This document shows positions 1 to 5,471 of a stretch of 5,512 bases of DNA, piece by piece. The DNA is taken from contig JACPVD010000016.1 in NCBI GenBank assembly GCA_016191895.1, positions 1 through 5,512 of the forward strand, given 5' to 3'. The stretch's first letter is position 1, and each line of letters opens with the position of its first letter. The notes under the pieces are model-generated. The model had not been told where the DNA came from and searched no databases. It saw only the letters and a program-made list of their open reading frames with translations. The stretch comes from Chloroflexota bacterium. GTDB lineage: Bacteria; Chloroflexota; Anaerolineae; Anaerolineales; Villigracilaceae. The position numbers were made by a program, and so were the translations under genes.

Positions 1-1326
1 AGCGTGATTGCCGCGCCCATGCAGGTGGGTGAGGATATCATCGGCGTTCTCCTTGTCTTTCAACGCGCCACCAACTTCTTCAGCGCGGAAATGCTCAACC
101 TGGTCAAAGCCATCGGCGGGCAGGTGGCGGTGGCGATCAACAACGCGCATCTTTATGAACTGATCCGCGACCAGGCTGAGCGACTCGGTGTCATGCTCCG
201 CAAGGAACAGGAGGAGGCCAGCCGTTCACAAGCCATTCTCGAAGCGGTGGCCGACGGCGTGCTCGTCACCGGGCCCGACAACCGCATTAGTTTCGTAAAC
301 TCATCCATCGAACGCATTCTTTCGATCGAAAAATCGCACCTGATGGACAGTTCGCTGGAAGCCTTTGGCGGTTTGTTCGGAAAAGCCGCCGGCGCATGGA
401 TGGAAACCGTCCGCCGCTGGTCTGAAGACCCATCCTCCCATCAGCCCGGCGATACCTATGCCGAGCAGTTGGAATTGGAAAATGGGCGCATCGCACTCGT
501 CCACCTTGCGCCGGTGATCCTGCAAAACGACTTCCTCGGCACCGTATCCATCTTCCGCGATATTACCCACGAAGTGGAAGTGGACCGCTTGAAATCGGAA
601 TTCGTAGCCACAGTCAGCCATGAACTGCGCACGCCCATGACCGCGATCAAAGGCTACGTGGATATTCTCACCATGGGCGCGGCGGGCGCGCTGGAAGAAA
701 ACCAACTGCACTTCCTCGACATCGTTCGCAACAACATCGAGCGTTTGAATATCCTCGTCACAGACCTGCTGGACATCTCGCGCATCGAAGCCGGGCGTGT
801 CACGTTGAATCCGCAATCGGTGAACCTGCGCGAAATCGCCGAGGGTGTCATGGCCGACGCCCTGCGCCGCTCGCAAAACGAGAACAAGCCCATGGCCATC
901 TCGCTCGATGCGCCTCCGAAACTCGACCCGGTCATGGGCGACAGCGACCGCGTGCGGCAGATCATCGACAGCCTTGTGGATAACGCCTTCAACTATACGC
1001 CTGTCAACGGTGTGATCCATATCCGCATTCATGAGTTAAATGGCGAAGTGCAGGTGGATGTGAGCGATAACGGTGTGGGTATCGCGCCCGAAGATCAGGA
1101 GCGCGTTTTTGACCGCTTCTTCCGTGGCGAACACCCACTGGTACTCGCCACACCCGGAACCGGCCTCGGCCTTCCCATCGTTCGACAATTGGTTGAAATG
1201 CACCAGGGACGAATCTGGATGACAAGCACAGGTGTGCCGGGCGAAGGAAGCACGTTCTCCTTTACCCTGCCCATCGTAAATAATGGGATATCTTTTCAGA
1301 AAGAAGGGGGAAGTGGTGCGTTTTGA
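1..1326 (+). CDS. Sensor histidine kinase, 5'-truncated by the window (GAF-PAS-HisKA-HATPase)
   Basis: Membrane-signal or cytosolic sensor kinase that autophosphorylates on histidine and passes the phosphate to a response regulator. The reading frame is open from base 1, so the GTG at 4 is an internal valine, not a start. Counting the codon at base 1 as residue 1, residues 1-48 look like the end of a GAF domain, 49-80 form a charged helical linker, and about 76-195 are a PAS domain (ADGVLVTGPDNRISFVN, then FRDITHEVE). The HisKA H-box is SHELRTPM with phospho-acceptor H207. The HATPase follows: N-box around N328 (VDNAFNYTP), G1 box DNGVGI from D356, F-box RVFDRFFRG near 368-376, and G2 box GTGLGLP from G386. 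All catalytic boxes are intact, so the kinase should be active. The next gene is a receiver-only regulator, its likely partner. The last codons lie inside a large palindrome. There is no transmembrane segment in the visible part; one could lie upstream. Confidence 0.93.
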   Translation, partial: SVIAAPMQVGEDIIGVLLVFQRATNFFSAEMLNLVKAIGGQVAVAINNAHLYELIRDQAERLGVMLRKEQEEASRSQAILEAVADGVLVTGPDNRISFVNSSIERILSIEKSHLMDSSLEAFGGLFGKAAGAWMETVRRWSEDPSSHQPGDTYAEQLELENGRIALVHLAPVILQNDFLGTVSIFRDITHEVEVDRLKSEFVATVSHELRTPMTAIKGYVDILTMGAAGALEENQLHFLDIVRNNIERLNILVTDLLDISRIEAGRVTLNPQSVNLREIAEGVMADALRRSQNENKPMAISLDAPPKLDPVMGDSDRVRQIIDSLVDNAFNYTPVNGVIHIRIHELNGEVQVDVSDNGVGIAPEDQERVFDRFFRGEHPLVLATPGTGLGLPIVRQLVEMHQGRIWMTSTGVPGEGSTFSFTLPIVNNGISFQKEGGSGAF

Positions 1327-1346
1327 GCGCGCTCAAAATGCACCAC
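1313..1346 (+). terminator. 34-bp near-perfect palindrome at the kinase stop; possible attenuator or terminator-like hairpin
   Basis: Left arm 1313-1329 (GTGGTGCGTTTTGAGCG) pairs with right arm 1330-1346. In RNA, 16 of 17 positions are Watson-Crick and one (1320/1339) is G-U; a folded RNA would leave a small apical loop in GCGC. The kinase TGA (1324-1326) is inside the left arm. The right arm ends 37 nt before the receiver ATG. There is no clear U-tract after the stem (it is followed by GCCCCGATTTATTG), so classical intrinsic termination is doubtful. A partial terminator, an mRNA-stabilising or processing hairpin, or a protein-binding site in DNA are all possible. The structure itself is seen directly; its function is inferred. 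Confidence 0.45.
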
Positions 1347-1383
1347 GCCCCGATTTATTGAGAAGATACACAATGGAGTTTAA

Positions 1384-1758
1384 ATGGCAAGAATCTTAAT
1401 AGCAGAAGACGAACCGGATATCCGCGAACTTGTCGCCTTTACCCTGCGTTTTGCGGGACACGAAGTGACAGCCGCCGCCAACGGCGAAGAGGCCCTGCAT
1501 CAGGCGCAGAAGATCGTCCCCGATATCATCCTGATGGACGTGCGCATGCCGAACATGACCGGCTACGACGCCTGCCGCGCCATGAAACAGGACGCGACCC
1601 TCAAGGATATTCCGGTTGTTTTCCTCTCCGCAAAGGGACAGGACTCCGAGATTCAAACCGGGCTGGATGTAGGCGCTGAAGAATACCTGCTTAAACCCTT
1701 CGCCCCCGACCAACTGGTGGAACGGGTAAAGGCCATTCTCGGGAAATTTGGCAAGTAG
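1384..1758 (+). CDS. CheY-like single-domain response regulator
   Basis: A 124-residue protein consisting of one receiver (REC) domain and no output domain. Acid-pocket residues are E8 and D9, the phospho-acceptor is D52 (ILMDVRMP), the switch hydroxyl is S82 (FLSAKG) and the conserved lysine is K104 (LLKPF). The length matches CheY/Spo0F-type regulators, so it probably acts by protein-protein contact or as a phosphorelay intermediate rather than by binding DNA. The ATG at 1384 is supported by GGAG at 1375-1378 with a 5-nt spacer. It lies 57 nt after the kinase stop, with the palindrome between them, and 9 nt before the hydrolase-fold gene, so co-transcription is likely. The phospho-donor is most simply the upstream kinase; this is inferred from adjacency. 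Confidence 0.93.
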   Translation: MARILIAEDEPDIRELVAFTLRFAGHEVTAAANGEEALHQAQKIVPDIILMDVRMPNMTGYDACRAMKQDATLKDIPVVFLSAKGQDSEIQTGLDVGAEEYLLKPFAPDQLVERVKAILGKFGK

Positions 1759-1767
1759 AAAGAATCG

Positions 1768-2556
1768 ATGAGCGCAATTATTATCGACGGTTCGATGGTG
1801 CATTACGAGGCATTGGGACGAGGCCGCCCCATTGTCTTTCTGCACGGCTGGGTCGGCTCATGGCGCTATTGGATCAACTCCATGCAAGTCGCATCCACAT
1901 CGTTCCGCGCCTATGCCATAGACCTCTTCGGTTTTGGCGATACCACCCGCGATCCATTGCGTTACACCCTCGAGCGACAGGCCGATCTCATCAATCGTTT
2001 TCTCGAAGAAATGGGCATCGGCAAAGTGGCTCTGGTTGGGCATGGACTCGGCGCGCTGGTCGGCTTTTCATACATAAAGCAATGGCCGAAGACCGTCGAC
2101 CGCATGATGGCAATCAACTGTCCGTTCGAATATGACTCGGTCAACACGCGAATGATAAATCCAAATATGGGGGATTTGGTGGAATGGCTGGCTGGTCGCG
2201 CGCCCGAAGCCGTCTCCGCCCTCGCCGACGCCTCCAAAGCCGACCCGCAGGCTGTTTCCGCTTCGATGGCCGGGCTCCAGGGAAATAACTTTTTCTCCGG
2301 CGTCCGCGATTTGGGCGTTCCATGTTTGTTCGTCTACGGGCCGAACGATCCCGCCGTGACCATGCCCACGCAGGAAAGGCTGGATGCCTTCCCAAGCCAC
2401 ATGCACCAGATCAGCCTCGAAGGCACGGGGCATTTCCCCATGGTCGACAACCCCACCCAGTTCAACCGCCTGATGACCGACTTCCTCGCGCTCGATTCGG
2501 GCGTAAGCCCGCGCGAACTGCAAATGAAAGAGGAATGGAAACGCAGGGTGCGATAG
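1768..2556 (+). CDS. Alpha/beta-hydrolase-fold protein lacking the nucleophile serine (probable pseudoenzyme)
   Basis: A 262-residue protein with full alpha/beta-hydrolase layout. The oxyanion-hole motif HGW is at 26-28 (FLHGWVGSW), followed by the strand and loop AIDLFGFGDT. The nucleophile elbow, usually GxSxG, reads G-H-G-L-G at 91-95, so residue 93 is glycine (codon GGA, 2044-2046). The expected acid D194 (VYGPNDPAV) and histidine H222 (GTGHFPMVDNP) are kept, and a cap-like region lies at about 120-170. No signal peptide or membrane segment is seen. Ordinary family members (esterases, haloperoxidases, RsbQ-like signalling hydrolases) need the serine; without it, hydrolysis by the usual route is not expected, while ligand binding could persist. 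The start is chosen at 1768, 9 nt after the receiver stop, with only a weak AGAAAG ribosome site, which suggests translational coupling. The gene ends 13 nt before convergent surE. The family call is firm; the role is unknown. Confidence 0.88.
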   Translation: MSAIIIDGSMVHYEALGRGRPIVFLHGWVGSWRYWINSMQVASTSFRAYAIDLFGFGDTTRDPLRYTLERQADLINRFLEEMGIGKVALVGHGLGALVGFSYIKQWPKTVDRMMAINCPFEYDSVNTRMINPNMGDLVEWLAGRAPEAVSALADASKADPQAVSASMAGLQGNNFFSGVRDLGVPCLFVYGPNDPAVTMPTQERLDAFPSHMHQISLEGTGHFPMVDNPTQFNRLMTDFLALDSGVSPRELQMKEEWKRRVR

Positions 2557-2569
2557 GTTTGTTTCCTTT

Positions 2570-3334
2570 CTAAAACTTCCACTTCTTCAAAACATCCAAC
2601 GCCTTGTAATGCGTTAAATCCAACTGCAACGGCGTGATCGATACATACCCTGCCCGCAGCGCGCCGAAGTCGGTGCCGGGTTCGTCCACGCCAGTGGGCG
2701 CTTCGCCGCCGATCCAGTAATACGGCTTGCCGCGCGGATCAACCCTCTCGTCCAGCGCGTCGCGATAAACACGAAGCCCCTGGCGCGTGATCATATATCC
2801 CTTGAGTTTCTTCTCTTTCAAATACGGTACGTTGATGTTTATCACCACGTCTTCGGGCAGTCCATCCGCGATGACTTTCTTCGCAACGCGCCGCGCAACC
2901 ACCGCCGCAGTGGAATAATCCAACGCGCCTTTGAATCCTTCGGGCGAATCAAGCGAAACCGCGATTCCCTTCACGCCGGCGATGACAGCCTCCATGGCGG
3001 CAGTGACGGTCCCCGAATATGTCACGTCATGGCCGAGATTTGCGTTTGGGTTGATCCCTGAAATGACCAGGTCAATTTGTTTTTCGATCAAACCAAGCAA
3101 AGGCAATGCCACGCAATCCGAAGGCGCGCCGTCGGACATGAACGCGGGCGTCCCATCCGCAAGCGTGGTCTCGCGCACCCGCAACGGACGCTCCATCGTT
3201 TTTACATGCCCCGAAGCCGACCAGTTCTTATCCGGCGCAAACACCGTCACTTTGCCAAGTTTGCGCATCTCTTTTACAAGGGCAAGAAGCCCCGGCGCCT
3301 GCACGCCGTCGTCATTGGTTACAAGTATATGCAT
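2570..3334 (-). CDS. surE: 5'/3'-nucleotidase SurE
   Basis: Cytosolic metal-dependent phosphatase that removes phosphate from nucleoside 5'- and 3'-monophosphates; some family members also cut short polyphosphate. The 254-residue length is normal for SurE. The N-terminus MHILVTNDDG carries the metal ligands D8 and D9; S39 lies in the NWSASG loop, and N95 is in SGINPNANLG, followed by the hallmark HDVTYSGTVTAAMEA. The segment SDGAPSDCVALPL matches the substrate-pocket region. These residues correspond to the D-D-S-N metal site known for the family. The ATG (complement of 3332-3334) gives the canonical N-terminus directly; only a weak GGAAA ribosome site precedes it. The gene converges on the signalling operon and diverges from the lipoprotein genes, so it is probably transcribed alone. 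No pcm or other usual stationary-phase partner is visible here. Confidence 0.97.
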   Translation of the reverse strand: MHILVTNDDGVQAPGLLALVKEMRKLGKVTVFAPDKNWSASGHVKTMERPLRVRETTLADGTPAFMSDGAPSDCVALPLLGLIEKQIDLVISGINPNANLGHDVTYSGTVTAAMEAVIAGVKGIAVSLDSPEGFKGALDYSTAAVVARRVAKKVIADGLPEDVVININVPYLKEKKLKGYMITRQGLRVYRDALDERVDPRGKPYYWIGGEAPTGVDEPGTDFGALRAGYVSITPLQLDLTHYKALDVLKKWKF

Positions 3335-3338
3335 GAGT

Positions 3339-3366
3339 CGATTTCCGATTTTGGATTTACGATTTT
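3339..3366. repeat. Degenerate heptamer tandem repeat, 4 units (CGATTTY type)
   Basis: Four 7-bp units start at 3339, 3346, 3353 and 3360: CGATTTC, CGATTTT, GGATTTA and CGATTTT. The block lies in the surE 5' leader, just upstream of the surE ATG on the opposite strand. The units are seen directly. I infer a short dispersed intergenic repeat rather than a regulatory site. On the - strand it contains TAAAAT (3362-3367), which could also serve as a -10 box for surE. Confidence 0.6.
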
Positions 3367-3401
3367 AGACACCGCACTGGCGGCGCAAGTGTTGCATGAT
3401 G

Positions 3402-3409
3402 ATTATAAT
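3402..3409. promoter_or_regulatory. Symmetric divergent promoter: overlapping TATAAT boxes on both strands
   Basis: Bases 3401-3410 read GATTATAATC, a perfect palindrome. It gives a consensus -10 TATAAT on the + strand (3404-3409) and another on the - strand (3402-3407). On the + strand the box ends 6 nt before the lipoprotein ATG, placing the expected transcription start at or very near the A of that ATG. On the - strand the start would fall near 3395, giving surE a leader of about 60 nt. No good -35 box is seen at 16-18 nt on either side; a TG at 3400-3401 is one base off the extended -10 position. The promoter call is from consensus match and position only. Confidence 0.5.
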
Positions 3410-3415
3410 CCCCCC

Positions 3416-4546
3416 ATGCCCCGCCGCCGATCGCTCTCCACTTTCCACTTTCCACTCCCCATTTCTTTCATCCTTCATCTTTCATCCTTTGTTTTTCTCC
3501 TTTCCTCCTGCTCTCCCACCCCCATGCCCCCCACGCAAAACACCCTCGCCGCCATCCGCCTCTCCCCACCCGCGCTGATTCAATTTTCCGAAGACCTCTC
3601 GCCCCTTAACGAACTTCCCCTCTCTCTTCCAGCGGATTGCGGACTCTACGACATTTTTTCCCCGTCCATTGGCTCGACCCTCGCCGTGGAATTATCCTGC
3701 TCGTTCGGCCAATCGGTTCTTTTTCTGGACGTGGAAACGGGTTCCGTCACCCCGGCCTTTCCCGCCGCCGACAGCCACTTCCTCGCGTGGACAGCAGACA
3801 GCAAAGCCGTCTTCCTGCGCGTGGACAGCGTTGGTAATTCGCGAATTGTGCGGATAAACATAAAAACCCTGAAAGAGAAATTCATCCCCATCACCGAACT
3901 CACCTACGACCTCGCCCCCAAACCCAAAAGTTTCGACTTCACCTTCACCTTCTCGCGCGGATTCGGATTCGGCAGTGAAATCTTCCTTGCACAACGCGAT
4001 GGCTACGTTGTCGAACTCTTGCATGCCGACCCGCTCAACTACATCTCCTTTGCAAGATGGTCGCCGGATGGAACGCAAATCGCATTCATTAAAATCCCCG
4101 ATTCGCAAATGCCCTTCACCGTTGGCGGGTTGTGGGTGATGGATGCCAATGGAAGCCACCCGCGCAAACTGGCCGATGCAGACGCCGGTCACGGGTACGC
4201 TGCAAACTGGTCGCCGGATGGACGGTTCCTTGCTTTCGTTGTCCGCGAGAATAGGGAGGATGAGTCCGCGAACAATTCCGCTGAAGCATTGATCAGCAAT
4301 ATCTATATCGTGGATGTTATAACCAATGAAATGACGCAAATTACGAATTTCGACGAAGGCCATGTCGAAACCCCGCACTGGTCACCGGATGGAAACAGCC
4401 TGTTTTTTGCGAGGGTCTTAAATGGTAGAATGGAATTGCAAACAGTGAGCGCCGGTCGGGTAGGCGATGAGCCGTATCGAGACCCAGCGGAGATCAAAGT
4501 CCTTTTTGCAGAACCAGCCTGCTGTTTAAGTTGGATGCGGAAATAA
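3416..4546 (+). CDS. TolB/PD40-type beta-propeller lipoprotein
   Basis: A 376-residue exported protein. From the ATG at 3416 the N-terminus is a lipoprotein signal: Arg at 3-5, a hydrophobic stretch at about 16-29 and lipobox L-S-S-C with C32 as the lipidation site. The body carries PD40/WD40-like blades: clear WSPDG motifs with serines at 216, 266 and 323 (ARWSPDGTQIAF, ANWSPDGRFLAF, PHWSPDGNSLFF) and a weaker one at W125 (WTADSKAVFL). With degenerate N-terminal copies a six-bladed propeller is plausible. In TolB and relatives such propellers bind peptides or proteins; here the partner and any activity are unknown. The frame is open upstream to 3077, but that part is antisense to surE and starting there would bury the signal peptide. 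No Shine-Dalgarno precedes 3416; a -10 box 6 nt away suggests a leaderless mRNA. Codons 8-24 are encoded by heptamer repeats. The next lipoprotein follows after 2 nt. Confidence 0.85.
   Translation: MPRRRSLSTFHFPLPISFILHLSSFVFLLSSCSPTPMPPTQNTLAAIRLSPPALIQFSEDLSPLNELPLSLPADCGLYDIFSPSIGSTLAVELSCSFGQSVLFLDVETGSVTPAFPAADSHFLAWTADSKAVFLRVDSVGNSRIVRINIKTLKEKFIPITELTYDLAPKPKSFDFTFTFSRGFGFGSEIFLAQRDGYVVELLHADPLNYISFARWSPDGTQIAFIKIPDSQMPFTVGGLWVMDANGSHPRKLADADAGHGYAANWSPDGRFLAFVVRENREDESANNSAEALISNIYIVDVITNEMTQITNFDEGHVETPHWSPDGNSLFFARVLNGRMELQTVSAGRVGDEPYRDPAEIKVLFAEPACCLSWMRK
3439..3487. repeat. Degenerate heptamer tandem repeat inside the signal-peptide coding region, 7 units
   Basis: Seven 7-bp units run without gaps. 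CACTTTC occurs at 3439 and 3446, CACTCCC at 3453, CATTTCT at 3460, TTCATCC at 3467 and 3481, and TTCATCT at 3474. The tract is almost pure pyrimidine on the + strand, and the pyrimidine bias continues to about 3520. It encodes roughly residues 8-24 of the propeller lipoprotein. Because 7 is not a multiple of 3, loss or gain of one unit would shift the frame. The units resemble in size and style the short heptameric repeats described in some cyanobacteria; a link is not shown. Confidence 0.7.
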
Positions 4547-4548
4547 AA

Positions 4549-5250
4549 ATGCAAAAAATCATCTCCATCCTCTCCCTCCTTTTAATCACAGCCTGCGCGG
4601 CTCCTGCGGAAAACACGCAAGTGCAACGCCTCGAAGTGGAGACGAGCGCGCCTGTGGAGGGAATGGCTTCGCAGGAGATTCTCGCATCACCGACTCTGGA
4701 ATTGCCCACAGCCACCGCCGTTATTGAATTGCCAACGGAAACGCCAACTCAAATTCCAACGGCTGGCCCAACGCCCACAGAAACGCCGTTGCCGCCGCTT
4801 GAACTGCCAACGCCTTTGGCAAACCCGCCGTCGCTCATGGCCTGGGATGGCGCGCCGACCTACCCCGGCGATTCCAAACCCGATTATCTATTCCGCCTGC
4901 GCTACGACCCCGAAATCTGGGCATTGACCACCGACAGTTACGGCTACCCAGCCATCGGTCATCGCGGAATCGAATACTGTGTGATTGCCCCGGCTTTTGG
5001 CCGCGGACTTCCATCCAACATGCGCGTGGATCATGATGTGCGCAAACTCGGCGGAATCGAATTCGAGATCAACACCGCGTATCTCAACGGCGTGATGAAG
5101 TCTGTCGCCTACATCGGCGGCGACATCAACATCTACACCGGCTTCGAAGTGACCTTCGCCGAAAATCCCGACCTGTGTTTGCGGGAATCTGAATCGGTTT
5201 TCGCAACGCTTGGTTCGGTGAACGTTACGCAAGCCACGCCTGTTCCATAA
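4549..5250 (+). CDS. Lipoprotein with Thr/Pro-rich stalk and unrecognised C-terminal domain
   Basis: A 233-residue exported protein of unknown function. The ATG at 4549 gives a compact lipoprotein signal (Lys3, hydrophobic 4-13, lipobox I-T-A-C with C16). In-frame TTG at 4531 would only add residues ahead of it and lies inside the preceding gene. Residues about 46-94 form a low-complexity stalk rich in Thr, Pro and Glu, with ELPT repeated at 51, 60 and 85, as expected for a cell-wall spacer. Residues 95-233 look like a folded beta-rich domain (LMAWDGAPTYPG, then YDPEIWALTTDSYG); C144 and C210 could form a disulfide outside the cell. I do not recognise this domain. The gene starts 2 nt after the propeller stop (TAA 4544-4546), so the two are almost certainly co-translated, and the products may act together at the cell surface. 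A weak GCGGAAA ribosome site (4537-4543) precedes it. Confidence 0.85.
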   Translation: MQKIISILSLLLITACAAPAENTQVQRLEVETSAPVEGMASQEILASPTLELPTATAVIELPTETPTQIPTAGPTPTETPLPPLELPTPLANPPSLMAWDGAPTYPGDSKPDYLFRLRYDPEIWALTTDSYGYPAIGHRGIEYCVIAPAFGRGLPSNMRVDHDVRKLGGIEFEINTAYLNGVMKSVAYIGGDINIYTGFEVTFAENPDLCLRESESVFATLGSVNVTQATPVP

Positions 5251-5287
5251 TGATAAGTTAAATTGCCACTTTGATCTTGAAAACCAT

Positions 5288-5361
5288 CCCTCACCCCAAC
5301 TACGACGATTTTTCGCCGGGACGTATTCCCCCTCTCCCGTTGGGAGAGGGCAGGGTGAGGG
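5288..5361. repeat. Nested palindromic intergenic repeat (CCCTCACCC...GGGTGAGGG)
   Basis: The inner stem CCCTCTCCC (5330-5338) pairs perfectly with GGGAGAGGG (5342-5350) around a GTT loop. The outer stem CCCTCACCC (5288-5296) pairs with GGGTGAGGG (5353-5361). The left side carries a 33-nt segment between the outer and inner arms, the right side only 2 nt; that segment has its own small stem, TACG (5301-5304) with CGTA (5322-5325). Elements of this type are common between genes in many bacteria, and their translation (PHPALSQRERG on the - strand here) is a known hallmark of spurious ORFs. It lies 37 nt after the lipoprotein stop and could protect that mRNA 3' end or stop transcription, although no U-tract follows. 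Confidence 0.75.
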
Positions 5362-5412
5362 CGCTTTGTCTCACAAAACGACAATCCACTTGCAAGCATT
5401 AACTAGTACATC

Positions 5413-5442
5413 TTGGCATAAAAGGGTCTTTAGTGATATAGG
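5413..5442 (+). promoter_or_regulatory. Putative promoter for the ORF at 5472
   Basis: TTGGCA at 5413-5418 (one mismatch to TTGACA) is followed after 18 nt by TATAGG at 5437-5442, which has an extended -10 TG at 5434-5435. TAGGAT at 5439-5444 is an alternative -10. The transcription start is expected near 5449-5451, giving a leader of about 20 nt that holds the strong Shine-Dalgarno at 5460-5464. Confidence 0.4.
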
Positions 5443-5470
5443 ATAGGGTATTCCTCAGCAGGAGAGACCC
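5424..5470 (+). promoter_or_regulatory. Possible start-masking stem and Shine-Dalgarno ahead of the terminal ORF
   Basis: AGGAG at 5460-5464 sits 7 nt before the ATG at 5472 and is the best ribosome site in the window. GGGTCT (5424-5429) pairs with AGACCC (5465-5470), extendable by U5430-G5464 and U5431-A5463, so the right arm covers the end of the Shine-Dalgarno and the spacer. The left arm lies upstream of the predicted transcription start, so only transcripts entering from outside would form the stem. Confidence 0.35.
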
Positions 5471-5471
5471 A

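Noticed and set aside
301..1032. 243-residue ORF on the - strand inside the kinase gene
   Set aside because: It is antisense to the PAS/HisKA/HATPase coding region with all motifs on the + strand; composition is that of a shadow frame in GC-rich DNA.
2068..2523. 151-residue - strand ORF in the hydrolase-fold gene
   Set aside because: Antisense shadow with no recognisable motif and no plausible ribosome site, lying over a clear family match on the + strand.
2526..2570. Possible convergent terminator: GGAAAC (2537-2542) with GTTTCC (2561-2566)
   Set aside because: Only 6 bp with an 18-nt loop, partly coding, and no U-tract; too weak to annotate.
3077..3415. Upstream extension of the propeller lipoprotein frame, including an ATG at 3329
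   Set aside because: It runs antisense through surE, has no family similarity and would place the lipoprotein signal peptide internally.
4531..4548. TTG at 4531 as start of the second lipoprotein
   Set aside because: It overlaps the preceding gene and puts acidic residues before the signal; ATG 4549 gives a canonical lipoprotein N-terminus.
4699..4830. ELPT/Thr-Pro repeats as a DNA tandem repeat element
   Set aside because: The spacing is irregular and the similarity is at protein level; best explained as a low-complexity stalk.
5133..5399. 88-residue - strand ORF with PHPALSQRERG
   Set aside because: It is the translation of the nested palindromic repeat plus antisense lipoprotein sequence, a familiar spurious ORF.
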